From positions 593,121-657,120 of the forward strand of contig CALOBR010000001.1 of NCBI GenBank assembly GCA_942491665.1: DNA of 64,000 nt. The letters are read 5' to 3'. Shown piece after piece: positions 8,504 to 18,584 of this stretch. The translations under genes and the position numbers were made by a program. This DNA is from CAVQGZ01 sp942491665. Lineage in GTDB: Bacteria > Actinomycetota > Actinomycetes > Jiangellales > Jiangellaceae. Position 1 is the stretch's first letter; each line of letters opens with the position of its first letter. The notes under the pieces were generated by a model, which was given only the letters and a program-made list of their open reading frames with translations, ran no database searches and was not told the DNA's origin.

Positions 8504-10640
8504 TTATCCGACATCGCCCTTGCTTTGCGCACCCGGCCCGCCGCCCTGACTCGCCTCCAGCATCTGCTCCAGGCGCAGAAACGCCGGCGGTGCCGAGCCG
8601 TCCTTGTCCTGGCCGAAGTAGACGGTCTGATGCGGGAAGGGTATCTCGATGCCATTCTCGTCGAAGCGGCGCTTGATCAGGCGATTGAAGGCGCGCCCGA
8701 CCTGCCACTGCTTGATGGGTTTGGTCTTGATGCGTCCCTTGATGACCAGCGCCGAATCGCCGAACTGGTCGAGGCCGAAGACCTCCAGGGGCTCCAGGAC
8801 CAGCGGCCCGATCTCCGCGTCGGCCTGGAGTTCTTCGCCGACCGCCTTGATGGCCGCGATCACCTCGTCGACGTCCTCACGGTATGCAATACCGATCTCG
8901 AACACGTGGAACGAGAATTCCCGCGTCAGGTTGCTGACGGCCTCGATGGAGTTGAACGGAATCGTGTGCACCACGCCGGCAAGATCACGCAGGCGAACGG
9001 TACGGATAGACAGCGCCTCGACGACGCCGGCCTTGTCGCCCAGCTTGACCACGTCGCCGACCGACATCAGGTCCTGGAACAGGATGAAGGCGCCGTTGAT
9101 CACGTCCTGGACCAGTTTCTGTGCGCCGAACCCGATCGCCAGGCCGACCACACCGGCGCCCGCGAGCAACGGTGCGATGTTCAGCCCGAGTTCGGACAGG
9201 ATCATCAGCAGGGTGACCACGGTTAGCATCACCAGCAGCGCGTTGCGGGCAACGGTCAGCAGGGTCTTGGTGCGCGCGGAGCGCACGCGCGTGCGCCCGT
9301 CGCTGTCGGTTTCGGCCAGGTAACTCTCGATGCTGCCGCTGGCGAACTCCCAGAAGAAGAACGCGATGGCGAGCACCAGAAGGATGTGCAGTATGGCGCT
9401 GACGAATACACGTCCCGATCCCTCGGTAATCCAGGCGAGCGTATCTATCCCCCAGGCGTAGGCGACGAACAGAACCGCGGCGGCGACCACGAAGGCCTTG
9501 GCGATCTTACGCAGCACCGGAAAGTAACGGTTGAGGCGCTTCTCCAGTCCGGGATGCAGGCGCCGCAGTTCGTCCGAAAGGCTGAGGCCCCGGTTGAACA
9601 GCTGGTCGAGCATGCGCACGATCAGGCGTGCGACGGCGACCGAAAGCAGGCTTAGTGCGGTCGCGCGCAGCAGGTAGGTGGCGCCGTTCTCGATACGCAG
9701 TGCCCAGATCACATAGGTGACCACGAGGAAGGCACTGGCCAGCAGATGCCAGACGTTGGCCAATCCCCGCCTGAAAGACGACACCGCGGCAGGCTCATCG
9801 ATGTCCGACGCGGCCTCCGAGGTCATGGCCCTGGCGACATCGCGCCGATTCTGCGCGATCAGCACCAGCAGCATGCACAGGATGACCAGACCCAGAAGAC
9901 GCAGCAGGCTTTCGTAAGACCCCGGGTTCAGTCCCAGCAGGAATGCGGCCTGCAAACCGAAGAAACCGTAGATCGCAATGCCGCTCAGGCGGCGCGTCCA
10001 TTGAAACACGTAATTGGCCGACTCATCGCTGATCGACCACAGGCGCAGGCTGGTCTCATTTGGCGAGAGCACAAACGATGCCAGTGCGATGACCATCCTC
10101 GACAGAATCGACGCATTGATCAGCGCAACGGCGACCAGCCGCGTGTCCTGGTGCGGATCAACGACCGCCAGCACGCCGTAGGCAACCAGCGCAAACACGG
10201 CAATCGGCACGAGGTCGACGGCCAGCCGGCCACTGAGCAGGCCGATGCGCCGAAGCAGCGACGGGGTGTCCGTCTGCGCGCGCTGCCAGACCGGCCGCAG
10301 CAGGCGGCTCAACAGCGTGGCGGCCAGGAAACCCGCGCCAAGCACGGCAAACAGCCGCCAGGCTACCGCCAGCCATCTGTCCCGCTTGGCCGGGTGCTTG
10401 AGTTTCTGTGCCCAGGCGAGAACGACGGTCGGTGCCTCGACGGCCGATTCGAGCAGCCGGGTGGCGGAACGACTGGCATCACGGGCCTTTTCCGCGACCT
10501 TCTCCACGAGCTCCGCGGCCGCGCTCTTCACGCTTTCGCTTTCCCGGATTGCCTCCTTCTCGTCGGAGGCGGCGCGCAAACCACGCAGGATTTTCACGAC
10601 ATCCTCGCGCCGCTCGGGCGTCCGTCGGCGCCCAGGTCGC
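8504..10640 (-). CDS. Large MscS-family mechanosensitive channel, YbiO-like, 5' end missing
   Basis: Inner-membrane channel that opens on hypo-osmotic stress. The C-terminal third holds the MscS core: the pore helix NIAPLLAGAGVVGLAIGFGA, then QKLVQDVINGAFILFQD, and the beta domain with HTIPFNSIEAVSN. The upstream part has about ten more hydrophobic segments, and the SARTKTLLTVARNALLV stretch matches the YbiO subgroup closely. About 710 codons remain. The N-terminus with its expected signal peptide is lost because the sequence runs into the G-homopolymer block. The last clearly coding part is near 10640. No frameshift is seen inside the surviving part, in contrast to polA on the other side of the block. 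Confidence 0.88.
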
Positions 10641-11516
10641 GAGGCGCCCGGGCGCGCGCGCGAACAGGGGGACGAAACGACCTCGCGTATGGCGTAGCGG
10701 CAGATCGGAGGACAAGGCAACAGGGAACAGGGCTGGGGGGGGGGGGGGGGGGGAGGGGGGGGGGGGGGGGGGGGGAGGGGGGGAGGAGGCCAGCGAGCAA
10801 CCAGGGAGAAGGTGAAGCAGGGGGTGAGGGCGGGCGAAGCCAGAGTGGAAGGTGGGCAAGTGCGAGGGGAGGGGGGGGTTGGGGGGGGGGGGGGCGGGGG
10901 AGGAGGGGAGGAACAAGGGGGGCGAGGGGTGGGGTTGGGGGGGGGGGGCGGGGGGGGAGGGGGGGAGGGGGGGGGGGGGGGGGGGGGGGGGGAGGTAGGG
11001 TGGGGGTTTTGGGGGGGGGGGGGGGGAGAGGGTTGGGAGGGGAGGGGGGGGGGGTGGGGGGGGGGGGAGGGGAGGTGGAAGCACGGGACGAGCAGGGGGT
11101 GTGGGGAGCGCCAGGGGCAGCCGGGAGGAGGGGGGGGGGGGTGGAGTCGGAGGAGAAGGTGGTGGTTGTGGGGGGGAAGAAGCGCGAGTAGGTTTTCTTG
11201 GGATCGGGGGGGGGGGGGGGGGGGTCGGGTCGTCGGGGAGAGGGACGGGGGGTTTGTGGAGGGGGGTGTGGGGGAGAACGTGGGGGGGGGGGGGGTGGTA
11301 CGCAAGGTTGGTGGGTTTTGGGTGGGGGGGGGGGGGGAGAGGGTTGGGAGGTTGGGGGTGTGGGGGGGTGGGAGGGGGGGGAGGGTGGATCCGGGAGGTG
11401 GGTGGGAGGGGGAGGAGCGCCGCAGATAGTTTTGGTTGGGGGGGAGGTGGGGGGGGTGGGGGAGTAGGGAGGGGGTGGGGGGTTGGAAGGGGGGAGGGGG
11501 GGGTGGGGGGGGGGAC
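10641..11516. other. G-homopolymer block, probable sequencing/assembly artefact
   Basis: From 10735 to about 11515 the plus strand is overwhelmingly G, with single A or T interruptions and very few C. Individual runs reach 23 (10755-10777) and 26 (10967-10992) G. No biological low-complexity sequence of this kind is known in bacteria. The block cuts off the 5' end of the MscS gene on the left and the 3' end of polA on the right. Just before it, at 10702, the 8-mer AGATCGGA equals the start of the common Illumina adapter, and 10641-10733 loosely resembles adapter and index sequence. The simplest reading is adapter read-through followed by dark-cycle poly-G that was assembled into a gap. No gene should be called here. 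Confidence 0.88.
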
Positions 11517-14097
11517 GCGCGGGGCCGGCCATCGCGCTTGATGATGTCCGCGCCGCGGTGCCCTGCATCGGCGCGTTGATGGCGCTGCGCTCGGCGTACT
11601 GGCGCCGCGCCGCGTTGCGCGCGCGGATTTCCGGCAGATACAGCCGGCGGCCGAACACGGTTTCGACGTAGCCTTGCTCGCGAGCCATCTCACGAGTCGA
11701 ATCCATGTAGGTCTTGACCCCCGGATAGCGCTCGAAATAGAGGTCGACGTAGTCCTGCGCCGCGCCGCGTTCGATGCCGAGCTGCTTGCGCGCCAGGCCG
11801 AACGCGCGACATGCCGTAGATCAGGCCGAAGTTGATCGCCTTGGCCGCGCGCCGCTGATCGGCGCTGACCTCGTCCAGCGGCACGCCGAACACCTCGGCC
11901 GCGGTCGCGCGGTGGATGTCCTCGCCGGCTCGAACGCGCGCAGCAGGCCTTCGTCGCCCGACAGGTGCGCCATGATGCGCAGCTCGATCTGCGAGTAGTC
12001 GGCCGACAGCAGCTTGTGGCCCAGCTCGGCGATGAAGGCCTGGCGGATCTTGCGGCCCTCGGCGGTGCGCACCGGGATGTTCTGCAGGTTGGGATCGGTC
12101 GACGACAGCCGCCCGGTCGCCGCGACCGCCTGGTGATAGGTGGTGTGCACGCGCCCGGTGTCGCGTTGATCAGCGGCAGCTTGTCGGTGTAGGTCGACTT
12201 GAGCTTGCTGACGCTGCGATAGTCGAGAATCAGCTGCGGCAGTTCGTAGTCCAGCGCCAGTTCCTGCAGCACGTCCTCGGCGGTCGACGGCGCGCCCTTG
12301 GGCGTCTTGCGCAGCGTCGGCAGTCCCAGCCGGTCGAACAGGATTTCCTGGAGCTGCTTCGGCGAGCCCAGGTTGAACTGGCCGCCGGCGAGCGCGTAGG
12401 CCTCCTGCTCGAGCGTCATGCATCGTGTTGGCCGAGCTCGTGGCTCTGCGCCGCGAGCATCTTGCGGGTCGACGCAGCACGCCGCGGTCCATTCGATACG
12501 CGACAGCACGCGCACCAGCGGCAGCTCGATGTCTGCAGTAGATGCGCGCGAGCTTCGGGCTCGGCGGCGATCGCTGCGGCCACAGTGCGTGGTGCAGGCG
12601 CAGCGTGACGTCGGCGTCTTCGGCCGCGTACTCGGTCGCGCCTGCTCGAGTGTCGATCTGGTCGAAGGGCATCTGCTTGGCGCCCTTGCCGGCGACGTCG
12701 TCGTAGTGAATCGTCTTCGCGCGCCGAGGTGGCGCTTGGCGAGGCTGTCCATGTCGTGCGGCTTCGCGGTGCGTTCGAGCACGTAGGACTCGAGCATCGT
12801 GTCGTACGCCATGCCGCGCAGCGCGATGCCGTGGTTGCGCGAGCACATGCTGCGTCGTACTTGAGGTTGTGGCCGACCTTGGCGTGCGCTTCGGATCTTC
12901 CAGCAGCGGCTGCAGCGCGCTCGAGCGCCGCGTCGCGATCGAGCTGCTCCGGCGCGCCGGCGTAGTCGATGCGCGAGCGGCATGTAGGCCGCCTGGCCGG
13001 GCTCGACCGCGAACGACACGCCGACGATCTGCGCCTGCATGTAGTCAAGGCTCGTGGTCTCGGTGTCGAACGCGAACAGCTCGGCCTTATTCAATTGTTT
13101 GAGCCAGCGGTCGAAGTCGGCCTGTTCGAGCACCGTCTCGTAGGCGCGGTCGGCGCGCGGCTCCTGGACCGCCGGCGTATCGCCGCCGTGCGTGTGGCGT
13201 CCGCCGGTCGCGCGCGCGTCGGTCTGGCCAGCGGCGCCCAGTTGACGCAGCGGCCTCCTCGATGCGCGTGTAGAGCTGCGCGCAGCGTCGTACAGCGTCG
13301 CGGATCGCCGCGGGCGCAGGTCCTCAATGCCGATCGCGGATCGATCGGCAGCTCGCAATCGGTCTTGATCGTCGCCAGCTTGCGCGACAACGGCAGCTGC
13401 TCGAGGTGCTCGCGCAGGCTCTCGCCGACCTTGCCCTTGATCTCGTCGGCGTTGGCGATGACGGCGTCGAGCGTGTCGTACTGCGCGAGCCACTTGGCCG
13501 CCGTCTTGGGCCCGCACTTGGGCACGCCGGGTATGTTGTCGACGGTGTCGCCGGTCAGCGCGAGGTAGTCGACGATCTGGTCCGGGACGCACGCCGAACT
13601 TGGCCATGACGCCGTCCTCGTCCATGACCGTGTCGCTCATCGTGTTGACCAGCTCGATGTTGTCGTCGACGAGCTGCGCCATGTCCTTGTCGCCGGTCGA
13701 GACCAGCGTCGTGCGGCCGGCCGCGGCGGCGGCGCGCGCCAGCGTGCCGATCACGTCGTCCGCTTCGACGCCTGCCACCGACACCAGCGGCAAGCCCAGC
13801 GCGCGGACGATGTCGTGAATGGTCTCGACCTGGGAGCGCAATTCGTCCGGCATCGGCGGACGGGTGGCCTTGTACTGCGGATACAGCTCGTGGCGGAATG
13901 TCTTGCCGGGTGCATCGAACACCACGGCGACATGCGTCGGGGTCGTAGTCGGCCATGAGCTTGCGTCAGCATGTTGGTGACGCCAACCGTCGCGCCGGTC
14001 GCCTCCCCGTGGTGTTGGTCAGCGGCGGCAGCGCATGGAAGGCGCGAAACAGGTACGAAGACCCATCGACGAGGATGAAAGGCGGCTTTTTTTCCAT
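11517..14097 (-). CDS. polA: DNA polymerase I, frameshifted and lacking its C-terminus
   Basis: Replication and repair polymerase. The start at 14097 reads MEKKPPFILVDGSSYLFRAF, the classic PolA N-terminus. The three domains follow across several frames: 5'-3' nuclease (ATRPPMPDELRSQ, VEADDVIGTLA, STGDKDMAQLV), 3'-5' exonuclease-like domain (FAFDTETTSLDYM, then KVGHNLKYD), and polymerase (motif A region SADYSQIELRIMAHLSGDE, motif B region RRAAKAINFGLIYGMS, then YVETVFGRRLYLPEI). It stops after the PMQGTAA segment, so motif C (VHDE) and about 55 residues are lost in the G block. About ten or more one-base shifts, often in GCGC contexts, break the frame. An essential-type gene with every motif preserved suggests consensus errors, not decay. 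Confidence 0.92.
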
Positions 14098-14141
14098 CCG
14101 CGAAGGATACACCGTAAGGCGCACCCTATCCCGGGGCCGGC

Positions 14142-14810
14142 TCAGGTCTGCAGCGCGTCGATGAAGGCGTTGGCCTCGTCGATCGCCGCCTGCATCTCGG
14201 CGATCAGCACCTCGACATCCTGTTCGACCTTGCTACGCTCTTCGTCCAGCGCGTTGATCGCACGCGCATTCAGATTGTGCTTGAGGTACAGCACCTGGTC
14301 GCGGAACAGCGCCAGCACCGGCTCGGTGCGTTGCTCGACCGCACGCATCGACGCGATCAGCTTTTCGGCCCGCGCTCGCGTCTCGTCGAATTGACGCTCG
14401 GCGACCCGGCGCAGTCTGGCGTCGTGGTAGTCCTTGAGCTCGTCGCGCCACTCATCGAGCAGCGCATTCGCCGCCACCGTAACCTTGTCGATACGCGAGC
14501 CGATCTCGGCGGCGCTGTCCGCGCTGCGCTCGTAGGCCGCGTTGAGGCTGTTGTACTGCGCCTCGAGCTCGCCGCCGTCGAAACCGGTGACCGCCTTGAA
14601 CTTCTCCATCGCGGTCTGGAATTCCTCGATGGTCTCCTGCTGCGTATCGCGCGCATCCTCGACCCGGTCGACGAGCACGTCGCGCGGCTCCTTCCACAGC
14701 CGGTCGATGCGCATATCAGTCAGGAAGTCCATCGACGGCACACTCAACCCGGTACCGCCGAGCGCCAGCCACGCGACCACCGCGATCGCCAGCCACGCGC
14801 GTTTTTTCAT
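14142..14810 (-). CDS. DUF2959 family protein (membrane-anchored paralogue)
   Basis: A 222-residue helical protein. The chosen start gives MKKRAWLAIAVVAWLALGGTGL, an N-terminal membrane anchor or signal peptide without a lipobox. An upstream GTG at 14846 is a possible alternative. The rest is alpha-helical and charged, and matches the DUF2959 pattern shared with the divergent gene at 14915: DVLVDRVEDARDTQ, EEWRDELK-like DEWRDELKDY, and VLYLKHNLNARAINAL. The function of the family is unknown. It probably lies in the periplasm. It shares a short divergent promoter region with its paralogue and ends 45 bases before polA on the same strand. Confidence 0.82.
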   Translation of the reverse strand: MKKRAWLAIAVVAWLALGGTGLSVPSMDFLTDMRIDRLWKEPRDVLVDRVEDARDTQQETIEEFQTAMEKFKAVTGFDGGELEAQYNSLNAAYERSADSAAEIGSRIDKVTVAANALLDEWRDELKDYHDARLRRVAERQFDETRARAEKLIASMRAVEQRTEPVLALFRDQVLYLKHNLNARAINALDEERSKVEQDVEVLIAEMQAAIDEANAFIDALQT

Positions 14811-14914
14811 CAGTATCGGCAACAGCGCGGCGAGGATCTTCGGCACGGACTCATCCTTCGTCTGGAAAGCGGGCCTCAAGTATACTGGGGTCTCCGCCAG
14901 CAATCCCGAACGCC

Positions 14915-15559
14915 ATGAACACACTCGCGCGCCTGACAACCCTGGTTTCGGCCCTGCTGCTGCTCGGCGGCTGCGCCTCGGTACAATACGCGGCCCTGGA
15001 AAAGGTCGGCGTGCACAAGCGCGATATCCTGGTCGATCGCGTGGAAGACGCGCAGCAGGCGCAGCGCGACGCGAAAGAGGAGGTGACCTCGGCTTACGAG
15101 CAGTTCACGCAGCTGGTCAAGATCGACGGTGGCGACCTGGAAAAGACCTACAAGAAGCTCAACAGCACCGTTGAGGACACCCGCGACAGCGTCGTCGAGG
15201 TCGATGACCGCATCGATGCCATCGAGCGCGTCGCCGCTGACCTGTTCGAGGAATGGCGCGACGAACTCAAGCAATACTCGAGCGCCAACCTGCGCCGCTC
15301 CAGCGCGCAGAAGCTGACGGACACCCAGGCCCGCTACCGCACCATGCTGGCCAGCATGCACAACGCACGCAAGCGCATCGACCCGGTGCTGAACGTGTTC
15401 GAGGACCACGTGCTGTTCCTCAAGCACAACCTGAACGCGCGCGCCGTGGCCGCGCTCAAGGGCGAGGTCGCCGGCATCGAGAGCAAGGTCGACGTTCTGA
15501 TTCGCGACATGGAAGCGGCGATTGCCGAGGCCGACCGCTTCATCAAGACGATGCGGTAG
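14915..15559 (+). CDS. DUF2959 family lipoprotein
   Basis: A 214-residue protein whose N-terminus is a clear lipoprotein signal (lipobox LGGC, Cys20). The mature part is helical and follows the DUF2959 pattern: DILVDRVEDAQQAQ, a central FEEWRDELKQY, and VLFLKHNLNARAVAAL near the C-terminus. It is clearly homologous to the divergent gene at 14142-14810 over nearly the whole length, so the two are paralogues, one lipidated and one anchored by a plain hydrophobic segment. No function is known. Coiled-coil-like heptads suggest that they may form oligomers or pair with each other. The start codons are about 100 bases apart. Confidence 0.85.
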   Translation: MNTLARLTTLVSALLLLGGCASVQYAALEKVGVHKRDILVDRVEDAQQAQRDAKEEVTSAYEQFTQLVKIDGGDLEKTYKKLNSTVEDTRDSVVEVDDRIDAIERVAADLFEEWRDELKQYSSANLRRSSAQKLTDTQARYRTMLASMHNARKRIDPVLNVFEDHVLFLKHNLNARAVAALKGEVAGIESKVDVLIRDMEAAIAEADRFIKTMR

Positions 15560-15924
15560 CACCACCGGGCTCGCCTACCCGTCACACTGCCCCCGTTCGA
15601 AACCGCCGTTGTCGCCGGCCACGCCATGCGCTCCCCGGTTCGCCCGGCCGTCCCTGTTCAGCCTTCAGTCATCGGCTGCACGGATCCCAGGCAGGACACG
15701 CCAGCGGCCCTGCCAGCGGGCCCGACACAACCGGCGGCATCGGGCGAGCAGGTGGTCCGCACACACGGATTTTCGGCCCTGTCGCGGTGGTTCCCGGTCT
15801 CCCGGTCGCGGCCGGCGTGCCGTTCACGGGCCGCCCGGGCGGCGCACACCTTGGTGGCGCCGCCTTGCAACAAGGGTGCGCGCTCAGCGCTGCATCGATC
15901 GCCGCCTCATCGGTCGTCGACGGA
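15560..15924. other. Intergenic, no gene recognised
   Basis: About 365 GC-rich bases between two genes that converge here (the DUF2959 lipoprotein gene and the coiled-coil gene). Open frames on both strands lack family resemblance. A clear terminator hairpin with a T run was not found. Confidence 0.4.
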
Positions 15925-16836
15925 TCAATCTCCGCTGGCATCGTCGACATCCGGCACATCGGCATCGTCGACCTCCCCGTCCGGGCCTGCGCTGGGTGCG
16001 TCGTCGGCGTGCCGCCCGGCGGTCAGGCTGAGCACGGTCTCACGGTCACGCCGATCTTTGATCTGATCGAAGAACGAATACTCACCGCCGGTCACGGTGC
16101 GCGAGGTCTCGTCGAGTTCGCTGGCCAGTTCCTGCACGCTGCGCACCACGCGGATCAGTTTCTCACCGGACTTCGAGACCGAGAACATGTTGTTGAGCTT
16201 GCCCTCCTTGATCTCGTCGCGCAGCCCGGCCACGGTGGCCTTGAGCTCGACAGCCTCGGCGGCGACCTCGTCGCGTTCGGCGCGCAGTTCGGCGATCAGC
16301 TGGTCGAGGCCGGCCCTGTCGTCGGCATACCGCTGCTCGGCCTCCCGCAGGCGCCGGTCGCGGTCCTCCTGCGCCTGTTGCAGCGCCTCGGCGTGGTCGC
16401 TGCGCAGACCCTCGATCTCGTCCTGGCGGCGCTGTTCCATCTCGCGGATGGCGGCATTGTTCGACGTGTTGAGCTTGTCGATCAGGCCGCTGTGTTCGGT
16501 CTCGAGGCGCGATATCTCGGTCGAATGCCCTGACTTGAGCGAATCGACCAGGTTCAGGTGCGCCGTATTCAGCTGATCGATCTGCGCCGTGTGTGCCTGC
16601 TTCAGCCCGTCCAGCTCATTGGTGTTGGCCTTGTTGAGCACGTCGATCTTCTGCTGGTTTTCATCACGCAGGGCCTGCAACGCCGCCTTCGATGCATGGT
16701 CTGCATCCGTGAGGGCCGCGGTCTTACGCTTTTCCTCGTTCTGTCTGCCGATCGTATGGCCGACCCAGGCGCTGATGACGATCAGGGCGATGGCAATCGC
16801 AAACGCGGGGAACGACAACAGGCTGGCGGTATCCAT
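15925..16836 (-). CDS. Membrane-anchored hendecad coiled-coil protein of unknown function
   Basis: A 303-residue protein with one N-terminal membrane span (residues 9-27, FPAFAIAIALIVISAWVGH) and a long cytoplasmic coil. Residues 52 to about 195 consist of consecutive 11-residue repeats of the form E-L-x-x-L-x-x-x-H-x-x, for example ELDGLKQAHTA, QIDQLNTAHLN, EISRLETEHSG, EIEGLRSDHAE. At least a dozen follow without a gap. A less regular region then carries NNMFSVSKSGEKLIRVVRSV, and the tail is very acidic (DGEVDDADVPDVDDASGD). The architecture recalls RmuC-like or YhcB-like membrane coiled-coil proteins, but no family could be assigned. It lies downstream of trkH on the same strand, about 280 bases apart. 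Confidence 0.75.
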   Translation of the reverse strand: MDTASLLSFPAFAIAIALIVISAWVGHTIGRQNEEKRKTAALTDADHASKAALQALRDENQQKIDVLNKANTNELDGLKQAHTAQIDQLNTAHLNLVDSLKSGHSTEISRLETEHSGLIDKLNTSNNAAIREMEQRRQDEIEGLRSDHAEALQQAQEDRDRRLREAEQRYADDRAGLDQLIAELRAERDEVAAEAVELKATVAGLRDEIKEGKLNNMFSVSKSGEKLIRVVRSVQELASELDETSRTVTGGEYSFFDQIKDRRDRETVLSLTAGRHADDAPSAGPDGEVDDADVPDVDDASGD

Positions 16837-17117
16837 GACGAAACACCTCTATGGCTGAACAGGGGATTCGGCTGTGCGGGGAGACGCCATCGATCGATAC
16901 GCTAAGCAACCCGGCATCATCAGATGCCGGCAGGCGGCCTTCGGCAGAACCTTCGCGGATGCCCGGGCACCACGCTTTCTTGTTGTACGTCAGAAAAATA
17001 GCACAAGCGCCGCGCGCCCGGGATGAATGGCGGCCGGACATCCGCGCCATTCGCCGGCCCGCACGCCTGTCGCCATGCGCCGTAGCATCGAGGCCGCGCA
17101 CCGCCGCGCCGAAGTGG

Positions 17118-18569
17118 TTACTTGCGCCAAAACGCTGGCGACAGCAGCACCAGCAGGGTGAAGATCTCGAGCCGCCCGAGCAACATTGCGAAACACAGAA
17201 TCCACTTGCCCGGATCATGCATGTCGGCATAGTGCGCGCCGACGCCCTCGAGACCCGGACCCAGGTTGTTGATGCTCGCCGCCACGGCACTGAACGCGGT
17301 CATCAGGTCGAGCCCGGTCGATGCCAGCGCCAGGTACATCACCGTGAAGCTGGCCACGTACAACGCAAAGAACCCCCACACCGCCTCGACCACGCGCGAG
17401 TCGATTGTCTTGTTGCCAATGCGTACCGGTATGTGCGCGCTCGGATGCACAAGGCGGGTAATCTCGCGCAGCCCCTGCTTGACCAGCAGCAGCACGCGAA
17501 TCACCTTGATACCGCCACCGGTCGAACCGGCGCAGCCGCCGACGAAGCTCGAGAACAGCAGCAGGATCGCGATGAAACCCGGCCAGTTGTAGAACTCGGC
17601 CGTCGTGAAGCCGGCCGTGGTGCCGATCGACACGGCCTGAAACAGACCGTTGACCAATGCATCCTGCCAGTGATCGTAGGTCTCGGTGAAGTACAGTCCG
17701 AGCACCGTGATCAGGATCACGATGCTCAGCAACAGCACGTAGAAGCGGAACTCGGAGTCGTACCAATAGCCCTTGACGCTGCGATGCCGGAATGCGACGA
17801 AATGCAGCGAAAAATTGACCGCCGACAGGAACATGAACACGACGGCAATGATGTCGATCAGCGGGCTGTTGAAATAGCCCATGCTCGCATCGTGGGTCGA
17901 GAAACCACCGATCGCGACCGTCGAAAAGGCATGACTTATCGCATCGAACACGCTCATGCCCGCCAGCCAGTACGACACACCGCATGCCACGGTCAGGCTC
18001 AGGTAGATGTACCACAACGCCTTGGCCGTCTCGGTGATGCGCGGCGTGAGCTTGCTGTCCTTCATCGGACCGGGCGTCTCTGCCCGGTACAGCTGCATGC
18101 CACCGATGCCGAGCATCGGCAGTACCGCGACCGCCAACACGATGATGCCCATGCCGCCCAGCCACTGCAGCTGTTGCCGGTAGTACAGGATCGAGATCGG
18201 CAGATCGTCCAGATGCGTGATGACGGTCGCGCCTGTCGTCGTTAGCCCCGATACCGATTCGAAGAACGCATCTGTCATCGACAGGTGCGGGTCGTCCGAT
18301 AACACGAACGGCAGCGAACCGATCGCCGACAGCACGGTCCAGAACATCACCACGACGACGAAGCCGTCGCGCAGGCGCAGCTCGCGACGAATCTTTCGCA
18401 CGGGCAGCCAGCTGATCACACCGACGCCCATGGTCAGTGCGAACGCAGTGGCAAAGGCGAGGGACGCGCCATCCTGCGCGGCCAGCGACAGTACGAACGG
18501 CGGCACCAGCGTGAAACTGAATATCGTCAGCAGCAGGCCAAGGATACGCAGGACGGCGGCAAGGGACAT
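17118..18569 (-). CDS. trkH: Trk potassium uptake channel subunit TrkH
   Basis: Membrane pore of the Trk K+ uptake system, gated by TrkA. With the start at MSLAAVLRILG the protein has 483 residues, the normal size. The four pore loops are visible: SGLTTTGATVI, FSTVAIGGFSTHD, SIGTTAGFTT and SINNLGPGLEGVG, each with the filter glycine. An in-frame extension to 18608 lacks homology. TrkA is encoded upstream on the same strand but is separated by nearly 600 bases that contain a dispersed repeat, so the pair may no longer form one transcript. Confidence 0.96.
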   Translation of the reverse strand: MSLAAVLRILGLLLTIFSFTLVPPFVLSLAAQDGASLAFATAFALTMGVGVISWLPVRKIRRELRLRDGFVVVVMFWTVLSAIGSLPFVLSDDPHLSMTDAFFESVSGLTTTGATVITHLDDLPISILYYRQQLQWLGGMGIIVLAVAVLPMLGIGGMQLYRAETPGPMKDSKLTPRITETAKALWYIYLSLTVACGVSYWLAGMSVFDAISHAFSTVAIGGFSTHDASMGYFNSPLIDIIAVVFMFLSAVNFSLHFVAFRHRSVKGYWYDSEFRFYVLLLSIVILITVLGLYFTETYDHWQDALVNGLFQAVSIGTTAGFTTAEFYNWPGFIAILLLFSSFVGGCAGSTGGGIKVIRVLLLVKQGLREITRLVHPSAHIPVRIGNKTIDSRVVEAVWGFFALYVASFTVMYLALASTGLDLMTAFSAVAASINNLGPGLEGVGAHYADMHDPGKWILCFAMLLGRLEIFTLLVLLSPAFWRK

Positions 18570-18584
18570 CACGTGCGTTGGCCC

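Noticed and set aside
9746..11191. A 481-codon plus-strand frame opposite the MscS gene
   Set aside because: Shadow of the channel gene that runs into the G block; composition is typical of antisense frames.
8504..11305. A very long open frame with hundreds of proline residues fused to the MscS channel
   Set aside because: The proline/serine-rich part is simply the minus-strand translation of the G-homopolymer block. It has no family resemblance and is an artefact.
10735..11516. G-quadruplex or switch-like regulatory region
   Set aside because: G runs of up to 26 over 780 bases that destroy the ends of two conserved genes fit a base-calling artefact far better than a biological quadruplex cluster.
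10812..11541. Several glycine-rich open frames on the plus strand
   Set aside because: They are translations of the G block, not PE_PGRS-like or antifreeze-like proteins.
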